A stretch of 35,154 nucleotides of DNA from Gemmatimonadaceae bacterium (GCA_013817545.1 JACDCM010000003.1:3207-38360); one strand, 5' to 3'; shown: positions 7,441 through 17,245, numbered from the stretch's first letter. The notes: generated by a model not told the origin, from the sequence alone. Numbers and translations are program-made.

Positions 7441-10254
7441 ATGTCAACGCGCTCCACCCGTCCATATCGCGTTATTCTGCTCGCTGGCATTGCAGTCACA
7501 GCGACCCTGGTAACCGCCCAGCCATCACTGGCACAAGCACCTGCTACACGAACGCCGGCCCAACGAACCGCGCCGGCGCCATCAGCGCGCAGCAAGGCTG
7601 TTCGCGTCGCATCCGTGGAGGGAATTACGCAATATGATCTTCCCAACGGCATGCGAGTGCTTCTCTTCCCCGACCAGTCCAAGCCGTCCGTCACCGTAAA
7701 CATCACGTACCTGGTTGGATCTCGGCACGAAGGTTCGGGCGAGACAGGAATGGCGCATTTTCTCGAGCATCTGGTTTTCAAGGGAACGCCCAAGCATCGC
7801 GACATTCCTCAGGAGCTCTCGGAGCACGGCGCTCAGGCCAACGGCACGACCTGGTACGATCGCACGAATTACTATGTGACAGTTCCGGCCACTGATGCGA
7901 ATCTGATGTGGGCGCTGGATCTCGAGTCGGACCGCATGGTGAACTCCTTCATCGCCAAAAAGGACCTCGAATCCGAGATGACGGTGGTCAGGAATGAGTT
8001 CGAGTCGGGGGAGAACAATCCGAACAGCGTTCTATTTCAGCGCACCTTGTCTACAGCGTACCTCTGGCATGGATATGGGCGGTCGACGATTGGCTCGCGT
8101 GCCGATCTGGAGGGGGTGAAGGTGGACCGGTTGCAGGCGTTCTACAGAAAATATTATCAGCCCGACAATGCGATTCTCGTCGTGGCTGGCAAGTTCGATG
8201 AGCCGAAGACGCTCGCGATGGTGGAGCGGATGTTCGGGAGAATTCCTCGGCCCGCGCGCCGGCTCGAGCCTACGTATACGGCTGAGCCAACTCAGGACGG
8301 CGAACGGACGGTAACGCTGCGCCGCGTCGGCGACGTTCAGCTGGTAAACGCCGTATACCATGTGCCGGCGGGGTCGCATGCGGATCTCGCGGCGCTCGAT
8401 GTTCTTACGCACGTGCTGGGTAACGCTCCGTCCGGGCGGTTATACAAGGCGCTGGTGGAATCCAAGAAGGCGGCTTCGGTAGGCAGCTTTGCTTTTCAGC
8501 TCGCCGAGCCGGGGGTGTTGATGGCCTTCGCGCAGGTGCGGAGCGAAAACTCGCTGGACAGTGCGCGCACCATTCTGCTCGAAACGCTCGAGAAGACCTC
8601 TCCCGCATCTGCTGAGGATGTCGAGCGCGGGAAGGCGGCGCTTCTCAAGAACATCGAGCTGACGCTGAACTCTTCGGAGAACGTGGGACTGGAGTTGACG
8701 GAATGGGCGTCGATGGGTGATTGGCGTCTCTTCTTCATTCACCGTGACCGCATCAAGAAAGTGACACCCGCGGATGTCGATCGGGTCGCGGCCGCGTACC
8801 TCAAGCCGTCCAATCGGACACTTGGCCTGTTCTACCCCACGGCGAAGCCGGACCGCGCGGAGATTCCCGTTGCATCAGACGTGCAGTTTCTGGTGCGCGA
8901 CTACAAGGGAGATACGGCGGCGATAGCTGGTGAGGCTTTCGACGCTTCTTTTGTGAATCTCGATGCGCGCACTGTGCGGTCGAGTCTTCCCAACGGCATG
9001 CGTTTGACAATGGTGCCGAAGAAGACTCGTGGCGGCTCCGTTTTCTCTCGCGTGTATCTCCGATTTGGATCCATGGAAGCGCTCACCGGCCGCACGCGTG
9101 TGAGCGCCCTGACCGCGCAGATGCTGGACAAGGGGACGACGACGCGTACCCGGCAGCAGATCAAGGATGAGCTCGACAAGCTCAAGGCGCGCGTGTCGTT
9201 CTCCGGCCAGAACATCTCTTCGCAAGCGACTATTGAGACCACGCGGGGCAATCTTCCCGCGGTGCTGCGTCTGGTAGCAGAAATGATGCAGCGTCCGGCA
9301 TTCGACGCAAAGGAATTCGAGCAACTCAAGACGCAGGCGCTGGCTGGGCTGGAGACGAACAAGTCCGAGCCCGGCCCGCTTGCCGGCGCAGCGTATGGAC
9401 GGCACATGAATCCAAGGCCCAAAGGACACCCTCTCTACACGGCCACCCTGGAAGAGCAGATCGCGGAAGTGAAGGCCGTAACGCTGGACCAGGTCAAGCA
9501 ATTCCACGCCGAGCTGTACGGGGCGGACAACGGCGATATCACGATCGTAGGCGATGTCGATCAGGCCGAGGCTACCAAGGTCGCGACTGAGCTGTACGGC
9601 AGCTGGAAGAGCTCAAAGCCTTTCGAGCGATTGGCGAACAGCTACCGCGATGTGGCTCCGACGACGATCGTCATTGAAACCCCTGACAAGACGAACGCGA
9701 TCTTTATCGCGGGGCTTAACGTCAACATGCGGGACGACCACGCTGATTGGCCTGCCGTCGAGTTGGCCAACTACATGCTGGGCGGCGGATTTCTGAGCTC
9801 GCGTCTCGGTACGCGCATCAGGCAGAAGGAAGGGATCAGCTACGGCGTGGGATCACAGTTCCAGGCCCACCCAATCGATGACGCCGGGACGTTCATGTCT
9901 TTCGCGATCTATGCACCGCAGAATGTCGTGCGGCTCGAGGCAGCCTTCAAGGAAGAGATCGAAAAGGCGCTCAAGGATGGCTTTACGGCGGATGAGCTCG
10001 AGAAGGCAAAGACGGGCTACTTTCAGGCGAGCCAGCTGGCGCGCTCGGAGGATTCGCAGCTCGCGAATACACTCGTGAGTCAGGGTTTCTTCAAGCGTAC
10101 CTTCGCGCGGGACGCTGAAGTGGAGCGCAAGATCGCTGCATTAACCCCGGTGCAGATCGTTGAGGCGATGCGGCGGCACATCGATCCGAAAAAGATCACG
10201 ATAGTCAAGGCGGGGGATTTCGCCAACAAGAAGCCGGCGGCTCCTACGCCGTAG
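7441..10254 (+). CDS. M16 family zinc metalloprotease (two-lobed, pitrilysin/PqqL type), exported
   Basis: HFLEH motif in GMAHFLEHLVFKGTPKH. Second lobe SSLPNGMRLTMVPKKTRGG without HxxEH. ATG at 7441 starts a signal peptide (MSTRSTRPYRVILLAGIAVTATLVTAQPSLAQA). Confidence 0.93.
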   Translation: MSTRSTRPYRVILLAGIAVTATLVTAQPSLAQAPATRTPAQRTAPAPSARSKAVRVASVEGITQYDLPNGMRVLLFPDQSKPSVTVNITYLVGSRHEGSGETGMAHFLEHLVFKGTPKHRDIPQELSEHGAQANGTTWYDRTNYYVTVPATDANLMWALDLESDRMVNSFIAKKDLESEMTVVRNEFESGENNPNSVLFQRTLSTAYLWHGYGRSTIGSRADLEGVKVDRLQAFYRKYYQPDNAILVVAGKFDEPKTLAMVERMFGRIPRPARRLEPTYTAEPTQDGERTVTLRRVGDVQLVNAVYHVPAGSHADLAALDVLTHVLGNAPSGRLYKALVESKKAASVGSFAFQLAEPGVLMAFAQVRSENSLDSARTILLETLEKTSPASAEDVERGKAALLKNIELTLNSSENVGLELTEWASMGDWRLFFIHRDRIKKVTPADVDRVAAAYLKPSNRTLGLFYPTAKPDRAEIPVASDVQFLVRDYKGDTAAIAGEAFDASFVNLDARTVRSSLPNGMRLTMVPKKTRGGSVFSRVYLRFGSMEALTGRTRVSALTAQMLDKGTTTRTRQQIKDELDKLKARVSFSGQNISSQATIETTRGNLPAVLRLVAEMMQRPAFDAKEFEQLKTQALAGLETNKSEPGPLAGAAYGRHMNPRPKGHPLYTATLEEQIAEVKAVTLDQVKQFHAELYGADNGDITIVGDVDQAEATKVATELYGSWKSSKPFERLANSYRDVAPTTIVIETPDKTNAIFIAGLNVNMRDDHADWPAVELANYMLGGGFLSSRLGTRIRQKEGISYGVGSQFQAHPIDDAGTFMSFAIYAPQNVVRLEAAFKEEIEKALKDGFTADELEKAKTGYFQASQLARSEDSQLANTLVSQGFFKRTFARDAEVERKIAALTPVQIVEAMRRHIDPKKITIVKAGDFANKKPAAPTP

Positions 10255-10277
10255 GGTGGCAAGCGGGAAGAGTCGGC

Positions 10278-10295
10278 AGGATGGAGAGGATGGGC
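10278..10295 (+). repeat. 9-bp repeat AGGATGGAG-AGGATGGGC
   Basis: CAGGATGGAGAGGATG matches CAGGATGAAGAGGATG near 7253 with one mismatch. Confidence 0.55.
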
Positions 10296-10353
10296 GCGGG
10301 TGGGAGGAGAAGTATTCGTAGCGCGCTGGCGGCGTACGCACCGAACCTCGGGG

Positions 10354-10418
10354 TGCCTTTTAGGCAAGAATCAATCTTGAAGGCGTTGTTCTTGCCTGAA
10401 CTGTGGAGGCACATTTTT
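10354..10418 (+). promoter_or_regulatory. Leader with mutually exclusive hairpins upstream of the 206-aa ORF
   Basis: TGCCT(10354)-AGGCAAGAA(10362)-TTCTTGCCT(10389)-AGGCA(10407) followed by CATTTTTG. Segments 1:2, 2:3 or 3:4 can pair. Confidence 0.35.
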
Positions 10419-10513
10419 GTCAGCGACAGGGTGTGGCGGCTCGCAGTTGTAAACCGCCGACACGCGATCGCCGATAGCGCGAAAACCACTCGTACAGGAG
10501 TCAGAGAGCAATT

Positions 10514-11134
10514 ATGAGTAGCCACACGATGAATAGCAGCTCGAGCGACAGCATGGAGAAGCGCGTAGACACTTTGCGGCAGTACGTGAGTGATATGTTG
10601 GCGGTTGAAAAACACATTCACGAAGCAGTACGGCGTCAGAAAGGTGACGAGAGTGTCACGCATCAACCGCAGGCCAGCCAGCTGATCAACCGAATTGAGC
10701 AGACGCTGGACGACCACATTGCCGGTTTGGAGTCTCACGTAAAAACCTTGCAAGGCAATAGTACCAGCGTGAAGGCTGTCGTAACCTCAGCGATGGGAGC
10801 GGTGGCCGGCTTGTACGACAAGGTGCGTACCAAGCAGGTGTCACGCATGCTACGCGACGATTACACGGCGTTGAGCCTGGCCGCCATCGGCTACACTATG
10901 CTGAGCACTTCGGCGCTGGCCCTCAGTGACAGCCGCACAGCCGAGCTTGCAGTACGCTATCTAAAGGATTGGACGCCCCTGATCGCCGGAATCAGCCGAG
11001 TGATCCCGCAGGTTGTTGCTCATGAGCTGACCGAGGATCATCCCAATCTGGACATGTCCGCTGGGCCGGAGTCGCTACGCAGAACGCAGGAAGCCTGGGA
11101 CGCCGAGCATGTCAGCCGAGGCCTTTCTGTCTAG
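10514..11134 (+). CDS. Small helical protein, possibly ferritin-like/DUF892-like
   Basis: 206-aa ORF, ATG with upstream CAGGAG. Sequence MEKRVDTLRQYVSDMLAVEKHIHEAVRRQ...INRIEQTLDDHIAGLESHVKTL. Family assignment tentative. Confidence 0.6.
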   Translation: MSSHTMNSSSSDSMEKRVDTLRQYVSDMLAVEKHIHEAVRRQKGDESVTHQPQASQLINRIEQTLDDHIAGLESHVKTLQGNSTSVKAVVTSAMGAVAGLYDKVRTKQVSRMLRDDYTALSLAAIGYTMLSTSALALSDSRTAELAVRYLKDWTPLIAGISRVIPQVVAHELTEDHPNLDMSAGPESLRRTQEAWDAEHVSRGLSV

Positions 11135-11166
11135 CGTTTAGCGTAGTGGGCGGTAGGCGGTATTGC
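11132..11166. repeat. 7-bp degenerate array TAGCGTT-TAGCGTA-GTGGGCG-GTAGGCG-GTATTGC
   Basis: Read directly at the convergent junction of the 206-aa and 1055-aa ORFs. Its first TAG is the stop codon. Confidence 0.6.
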
Positions 11167-11173
11167 TCAGATC

Positions 11174-14100
11174 TCACTCACGCGTTCCGGGTGCGGAAGC
11201 CGACATATAGGCGACCAGCACCCGGTTTCGCAGGTGATCGGGGCTTCGCCCGCTACGCCTCGCGAGCGAGATGAAGTAGCGTCGCGCACCGTTGGCGTCT
11301 CCGAGGCGCAGCTTCGCGACCACGGCTCCGTCGCGAAGCTCGTCCACATCCAGGTACGACTCGCCTCTCATTGATGCAGGAAGCATGGCGTCCGCCGAGC
11401 GCGATGCCGCCGCGAAATTCCACTCGCCTGACGCGCGCATGAAGTTCAAGGCGTCCCTTACTCCCTGTGGCGCGGCGAGCCGCTCGGCGAACGAGGTTAC
11501 TTCCTGATAAAACTCCTCGTCGATGACGCCCGCCGTCCCGCCATGGATGGCATGCTCGACCTCCACAACATCATTTAGCCAGAGCTTCCAGTCGACTGGG
11601 GGACGAGTTGCACGCGAAAGTGAGCGCAAGCGCCACCTGTTCTGCATCGACGAAACCAGGCTCGCGTCACTACTCGTGAGATCGATGGTAGCATTGGGAT
11701 CGCGGAGCATGGCGCCGGTCGCGAGGGCGTCGATGCGGTCGATTTGAGGCGCGGGATTACTCGTGTCGGCGCTGAATCCGGTTCGCCGGTTGAAGAATGG
11801 CGCGATGATGTCGAAGCGCTTCTTGTAAAGTTGCGCGAACCCGGTCGCGCTTTGCGCCAGGAATCGCGACCGCTCCGCGCCGAGATCGAGTATAGGGTAA
11901 AAGTCCGAATTGGGCTGCTTCCACCCATCCAACAGCGGTGCAAGCGCTGCGCGATCCAGAATGCGGGATGCTTCCAGCGAGACCGGGGTGAAGCGAACGG
12001 CGTGGTGAAGATCGGTTGCAACAAGCGGAAAGTTGAAGACTGACCAATCCGGGCGCGGAAGCGCAGGCCGGTTACTCGCGACGATGAGAATGTCCCCGCC
12101 AGAGGTTTGAAAGATCTGGTATGAAGGGAAGCTCTGGTGAATGGCGGAAAGGACGCTCAACACGAGATCGTCGCTTATTTCATACAAGTGCAGCCACTGC
12201 CCGAAAACTCCGTCCTCGGACATGTAGCTGCGTACCCGCTGATAGAACTCGACTGTAAAAAGGCCAGACACGCCGCTCACCCAGGGATTGGACGGCTCTG
12301 AGATAATCACGTCGTAACGGCGGCGGCCGGATGCGAAAAAGGACTTCGCATCGTCTATCACAACGCGCGATCTGGGATCATCAAACACCCGCCTGTTGGC
12401 TGGATAGAATGCCCTGCGCGAGCCCTCGATCATCTTGGGCTCGATTTCGATCGTGACCACTTCGGTCAGGTGCGGACTGCCGAGCAGAAGGTGAGACGTC
12501 ATTCCCGAACCCTGGCCGATGACCGCGGCCGAACGCGCATTGGGAGCGTGCGCAAGCGTAATGAGTGGGAGGAGAGCCTGCGTCGACTCGTCACCACCGA
12601 TCGGCTTGCGCTTCTTGTCGGGCGACGGCTTCGCGAACCAGACACTATCGAGCGACGCGTCTGGCTTGCCGTTGGTCGCTATGTAGATCCAGCTTTCAGA
12701 GCGGCCAGCAGCCACCGAGGCGGTTCGGCCATCTTCGTAGTACAAAATGCTACGCGATCCCCTGGCTGGAATTCTTCCGTATCTGTAAACACCGCTCGCG
12801 AGTACGTTGGGATTAAACGTCGCCCACTGAGTAGCGAAGATGATTGCGAGTAACGATACGACGGCGCCAGCATACACCCACCGGCGGGCAGGCGCCGACT
12901 TGCCCGCGGCAGTGCGCAACAGCACGAGGCCCAACGCCATGTCTATGATCGCACCTTCGATCAAGAGCGGCTTGAGACCAATGAGAGGCAGGAGAATGAG
13001 ACCAGCGAGTACAACTCCGGCGATGGAACCGAGGGTGTTCACTCCGTACACCGCTCCTATCGCGCGCTCTCCTCGGCCCGCCGCCATCAAGGTTCGAGTG
13101 ATGAGCGGCAATGTCATGCCGGCGCAGAAGGTCGACGGAAGCATGACCGCCAAACAGAAAGCGTATCGCACCACTGTAAAGACGCGGTAGCTGGCCTCGG
13201 TGGTATCCAAAGCCGAAAGAAGCCCTGCCATCCAGTCAAAGGAGGCGAGATAGATGGGAAGAGTCGCGACCGCGGCCACCCCCATGCACAGCTGCACGAT
13301 TCCGAGCGCGCGGATTGGATTGCGAAAGTGATCAGCGCGTTTGCGAACCCAGAACGCTCCGAGGGCAAGTCCGAGAATGAACGCAGAGAGCATGAGCTCG
13401 AACGAGTGCGTAGCGCTTCCGAGGACGAGCGAAAGCATTCGGATCCACGCGATTTCGTAGACGAACGACGCGACCGAGGTTCCGAAACTGACAAAGAGGA
13501 GCAGCCGCCAGAGAGTTGTGGAGGGAATACCGAAGTGCGCTGCCTCGATTGCGGAAGGAGGAGCAGGTGCTGATGCTGTCAGTTCAATCGCTGGAACCGT
13601 GTCAGCAGGCAGGATTGCTGATTGCGGGCTGCCGACTGTGCTGTCGGAGTATTGCCGAGCAATGTCAGGCGCTTGTGCGGCCAGTTGTGCCTCCTCCTCC
13701 CGCTGGGCGCGCGCGCCGTCTCGCACTCCAGTAACCCGAACGCCGATGAACGTCACGAGCGCCACAACTATGTTGATAATCGCGGCAATCAGCAGCGTTC
13801 CGGGCAAGCCGGAGATCCGAATCAGATAGAAACCTGCGAGTAGCACCCCGATCGCCGCTCCCAGGCTGTTAGCGAAATACAGGAGAGACAGAGTCCGGCC
13901 AGCATTCTCGCGGGTACGACGAAGGGCTCCCGCGCTCATGAGCGGGAACGTCATTCCGAGAAGAATGGACTGCGGCAGAATGAGGATACTGGCGATGGCC
14001 CACTTGGCTACCGTCAGGGTGGCAGAGCCTGCCAGAGGCGGGAGCAGGGTGTCATAGGCGACCCGCGTCACGCCGAGGTACACATCGTGGAATACGAGCC

Positions 14101-14341
14101 CGATCAATCCCGCAATAAGCTCCACCGCGGCGTACCAGATGAGTGGCTCGCGAACGCTTTCGGACCGACGCCCAATGAGGAGGGCTCCCACGGACATTCC
14201 GCCCAGAAAAATGGCCAGTACGATGATCTGGGCGTACGCGCTATGTCCAACAAACAGGCCGAGATAGCGACTCCAAATGGACTCGTATATGAGGCCGGCG
14301 GCGCCAGATAGTATAAAAACGACGTAGAGAACGATTTTCAT
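11174..14341 (-). CDS. Fused multi-TM (MFS-like)/spermidine-synthase-like protein
   Basis: Two homologous TM halves (FILSGAAGLIYESIWSRYLGLFVG and FVSFGTSVASFVYEIAWIRMLSLVLG). SpeE-like domain VIGQGSGMTSHLLLGSPHLTEVVTIEIEPKMIEGSRRAF...VIIDDAKSFF...YDVIISEPSNPWVSGVSGLFTVEFY. Confidence 0.85.
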   Translation of the reverse strand: MKIVLYVVFILSGAAGLIYESIWSRYLGLFVGHSAYAQIIVLAIFLGGMSVGALLIGRRSESVREPLIWYAAVELIAGLIGLVFHDVYLGVTRVAYDTLLPPLAGSATLTVAKWAIASILILPQSILLGMTFPLMSAGALRRTRENAGRTLSLLYFANSLGAAIGVLLAGFYLIRISGLPGTLLIAAIINIVVALVTFIGVRVTGVRDGARAQREEEAQLAAQAPDIARQYSDSTVGSPQSAILPADTVPAIELTASAPAPPSAIEAAHFGIPSTTLWRLLLFVSFGTSVASFVYEIAWIRMLSLVLGSATHSFELMLSAFILGLALGAFWVRKRADHFRNPIRALGIVQLCMGVAAVATLPIYLASFDWMAGLLSALDTTEASYRVFTVVRYAFCLAVMLPSTFCAGMTLPLITRTLMAAGRGERAIGAVYGVNTLGSIAGVVLAGLILLPLIGLKPLLIEGAIIDMALGLVLLRTAAGKSAPARRWVYAGAVVSLLAIIFATQWATFNPNVLASGVYRYGRIPARGSRSILYYEDGRTASVAAGRSESWIYIATNGKPDASLDSVWFAKPSPDKKRKPIGGDESTQALLPLITLAHAPNARSAAVIGQGSGMTSHLLLGSPHLTEVVTIEIEPKMIEGSRRAFYPANRRVFDDPRSRVVIDDAKSFFASGRRRYDVIISEPSNPWVSGVSGLFTVEFYQRVRSYMSEDGVFGQWLHLYEISDDLVLSVLSAIHQSFPSYQIFQTSGGDILIVASNRPALPRPDWSVFNFPLVATDLHHAVRFTPVSLEASRILDRAALAPLLDGWKQPNSDFYPILDLGAERSRFLAQSATGFAQLYKKRFDIIAPFFNRRTGFSADTSNPAPQIDRIDALATGAMLRDPNATIDLTSSDASLVSSMQNRWRLRSLSRATRPPVDWKLWLNDVVEVEHAIHGGTAGVIDEEFYQEVTSFAERLAAPQGVRDALNFMRASGEWNFAAASRSADAMLPASMRGESYLDVDELRDGAVVAKLRLGDANGARRYFISLARRSGRSPDHLRNRVLVAYMSASAPGTRE
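13613..13640. repeat. 7-bp degenerate array GATTGCT-GATTGCG-GGCTGCC-GACTGTG inside the 1055-aa CDS
   Basis: Read directly. It encodes part of the linker STVGSPQSAILPADT between the two TM halves. Confidence 0.6.
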
Positions 14342-14413
14342 TGCACTAGCGAAAGGGGAGCCGGCCGCGCACGTTCATTGCATGGACGACTGCTCTTAGC
14401 GTAACGCTACGAG

Positions 14414-14881
14414 ATGAGGCAGCACATGGCACTGGACGGATTTCTCGGAAGAGCTTTGCGGGACCCAGCAACCGGGCTACCCAACGTTCCCTACCTGCAA
14501 CTGATTCGGGACTGGGAGGAGCGAAGGGCACGGCGCAGAAGTTACGCGGTTCGAGTCCTCAAGCTAACAGTTTCAGGCGGAGACGAGCGCATTCGCCGTT
14601 CCCTGGCGTGGCGACTCATCCGCATACTTCGCGATTCGGATTTCATCGCGTCGCAAGGTCCGGATCACTTCGAGGTATTGCTCACCTCGCCTGACGCTGA
14701 GCATGCAGGCACCCTTCGCTCGCGAATTCGGAAGCTCATCGCCGAGCTGAACGAGCGCCAGCCTGGGACTTCGCCCCTCAAGGTTCAGATGGAGATAGAG
14801 GGGGGGCCGGGCCTAATCGCGAAAGCGGAAGACAGCGGCGATCAGGCGGAGGACGACGGCGAAGGGTGGTGGACGGCCTGA
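14414..14881 (+). CDS. Stand-alone degenerate GGDEF-like domain protein
   Basis: 155 aa with DPATGLPNVPYLQLI (cf. DxLTGLxNRR), LRDSDFIASQGPDHFEVLLTSPD (cf. RxxDxxxRxGGDEFxxLL) and LRSRIRKLI. The signature is GPDHF instead of GGDEF. Confidence 0.65.
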   Translation: MRQHMALDGFLGRALRDPATGLPNVPYLQLIRDWEERRARRRSYAVRVLKLTVSGGDERIRRSLAWRLIRILRDSDFIASQGPDHFEVLLTSPDAEHAGTLRSRIRKLIAELNERQPGTSPLKVQMEIEGGPGLIAKAEDSGDQAEDDGEGWWTA

Positions 14882-14914
14882 GTGGGCTGAGGTTGAACGC
14901 TAGACCAGCAGCAA

Positions 14915-14942
14915 GATTGCTGATTGCGGACCGCGGACTAAG
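14915..14942. repeat. 7-bp array GATTGCT-GATTGCG-GACCGCG-GACTAAG
   Basis: Read directly, intergenic. Confidence 0.65.
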
Positions 14943-15017
14943 AGCGACTGCTTCGTTCTTGTAGGCTATCTTTTCCCGAGTTCGTTCAGCCGCGCCACGA
15001 CCCATGCACGCTCTTGC

Positions 15018-17237
15018 ATGACCATTGGCGCCTTACCGATGCTCTCCGAGCGGCGAGCATATATTCAACTCATGCTCTGCCTTGTGTCTTGTCTCCGCCT
15101 CACCGCTCTCGGCGCGCTGACTTCGCTCGCTGTTCCAAGTCGCGTAGCGGGCGCTCAGCAAGACACCGCTTACCGCCAACTAGACACCGTCACCGTCACA
15201 GCCACACGCACGGTCACATCGAGCCCGCTCCTCGAGGCCGCTGCCGTGAGTATTACCGGTGCTGACAAGCTTACGTCTTCTCCCGTGCGCATTCTGCCCG
15301 ATGTACTCCGTGAATCGCCCGGAGTGCAGGTTCAGCAGACCAACGCCGGACACGGCGCAGTGATTCTTCGCGGCATGACCGGCAATCAGGTTCTGGTGCT
15401 GGTCGACGGAATTCGCCTCAACACGGCGACGGTTCGTGATGGGCCGAATCAGACGCTGTCGCTCATAGATCCTGAGCAGATCCAGCGAATCGAGATCATC
15501 CGGGGACCGGGATCGGCTCTGTACGGGAGCGACGCGATGGGCGGTGTGATCAACGTCGTGACCAAGCGGCCGACGGGCCAACCTTCCGCATCAGCTTCGT
15601 TGATGTACGCGAGCTCCGACGACGGCGTGCGTGCGCACGCTGAGGGGAGTGTGGGACGCCAGCGCGTTCGTGCAAAGGCGGGCGCTACCGTGACACGAGC
15701 CAGCGATCTCGATGCCGGTGGGGAGATAGGCGTTCAGCGCGGCACGCACTACAGGTCGTTCGCGGCCGACGCCATGCTCAGCGTCGCCTTGCGCGGCTGC
15801 AACAGCCTGTCTTTCTCCGCGCAAGGCTCGGATCTCCGCGATGTCTCGCGCTATGATCGCCTGGTGGACTTTCGCTTCGACGCGGCGCTCCAATCGGAAC
15901 TGCAAGGTCCTGATGCAGAATTCGAGTTCGAACCGCAGACGCATCTCATGGGCACGGCGCGCTACGACGGAGCCGGTTGCGAAGGTCTTTTCGTCCGACG
16001 CGGTATCGCTGCCGGCTTGAGCGATCAGCGAGAGGGGCGACTCCAGCGGTCAGTTGATCTGAGTGGAGGTGGCAACGCGTTCGCTGCCCCAACGCGCCAA
16101 TATCAGCGGGACGACACGCGCACTCGTTTCATCACGCTCTATGCAGAGCCAGGTTTGCCCGCCGGAACGAGCATCCGGATCGGCGGTGACCTGTATGACG
16201 ATGTCGTCTCGAGTTTCGGCTACGAGGAGATGGTCGCGACCGGGCTGCGGCGGCCGCTCGGTCGTGTAGTTGGTGACGACACAATAGCGGCGGGGCGGTT
16301 TCCCGATGGTGCGCGGTCGACTTCGGTCGGTGTTTACGCGCACGGCGCTAGGCTCGTCGGCTCGCACGTTCGCCTGCTCGGCGGTGTGCGCGCTGACCGG
16401 GTGCACGTGCTCCTGCGTGCGGGCGACGATTTCGGTGGCGACGTGGATGAGGCCAACGGAAACTTCAGCGGGCAGGCCGGAATCGAGACATTTCTGAAGG
16501 GCGGGTTCACTGTCAGCGCTCACGCCGGCCAGGGATTTCGCGCGCCCAACATATATGATCTGTCTACCGTCTCCAACGTGCCGGGTGGCATCGTGCTTCC
16601 GAATGCATCGGTGCGGCCGGAGCGCAGTATTACCTACAACGTCGCGATCAGAAAGGCAGGACACCGGGCGACGATCCAGGCCGCTGTCTACGCAACGCGG
16701 ATTACGGGATTCATAGACCGCTTGCCGGGGAGCTATCTCGGTGACACTCTCTTTGCTGGAAAGCGGGTGTTTCGCGCCGCGAACATCGGCTCAGCGAGAA
16801 TTTCCGGGATGGAGCTCGCGGGGGAAGGAACTCTCAGTCAGCGGCTTACTCTACGCGCGCAGGCATTTGGGACGCGCGGCTCCCAGACGGCGGCGTCTGG
16901 CGGTCATGAGCCGGTTGGACGCATTCCTCCGATCTCAGGCTCTGTTGCTCTTCGCAGGAGTCTTGGCATGCCTAACGGTGCAAGCTGGGTGGAAATCGGA
17001 GCGCGAGGAGCGGGCTCGCAAAGCCGCCTTTCGTCGCGCGACATGCGTGACAGCCGCATTCAGCAGGGCGGGACACCAGGCTACGGGATACTGGGTGTAC
17101 GTGGATCGGGGAGTGTAAGCCGAATGCGTGTGACGGCCGGCGCCGAGAACCTGTTCGATCACGGTTATCGAGAGCACGGGTCCGGAATCGATTCGCCAGG
17201 ACGGCATGTCTGGTTCAGAGTGGATTTGGGGAGTTAG
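15018..17237 (+). CDS. TonB-dependent outer membrane receptor (BtuB-like architecture)
   Basis: TonB-box-like LDTVTVTATRT. Plug motifs VLRESPGVQVQQTNAGHGAVILRGMTGNQVLVLVDGIRLN and IEIIRGPGSALYGSDAMGGVINVVTKRP. C-terminal barrel-like repeats. Confidence 0.92.
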   Translation: MTIGALPMLSERRAYIQLMLCLVSCLRLTALGALTSLAVPSRVAGAQQDTAYRQLDTVTVTATRTVTSSPLLEAAAVSITGADKLTSSPVRILPDVLRESPGVQVQQTNAGHGAVILRGMTGNQVLVLVDGIRLNTATVRDGPNQTLSLIDPEQIQRIEIIRGPGSALYGSDAMGGVINVVTKRPTGQPSASASLMYASSDDGVRAHAEGSVGRQRVRAKAGATVTRASDLDAGGEIGVQRGTHYRSFAADAMLSVALRGCNSLSFSAQGSDLRDVSRYDRLVDFRFDAALQSELQGPDAEFEFEPQTHLMGTARYDGAGCEGLFVRRGIAAGLSDQREGRLQRSVDLSGGGNAFAAPTRQYQRDDTRTRFITLYAEPGLPAGTSIRIGGDLYDDVVSSFGYEEMVATGLRRPLGRVVGDDTIAAGRFPDGARSTSVGVYAHGARLVGSHVRLLGGVRADRVHVLLRAGDDFGGDVDEANGNFSGQAGIETFLKGGFTVSAHAGQGFRAPNIYDLSTVSNVPGGIVLPNASVRPERSITYNVAIRKAGHRATIQAAVYATRITGFIDRLPGSYLGDTLFAGKRVFRAANIGSARISGMELAGEGTLSQRLTLRAQAFGTRGSQTAASGGHEPVGRIPPISGSVALRRSLGMPNGASWVEIGARGAGSQSRLSSRDMRDSRIQQGGTPGYGILGVRGSGSVSRMRVTAGAENLFDHGYREHGSGIDSPGRHVWFRVDLGS

Positions 17238-17245
17238 GGAGAGGA

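Noticed and set aside
7441-10254. Second M16 lobe lacking HxxEH as a sign of gene decay
   Set aside because: Two-lobed M16 proteases normally have an inactive second lobe, so this is ordinary.
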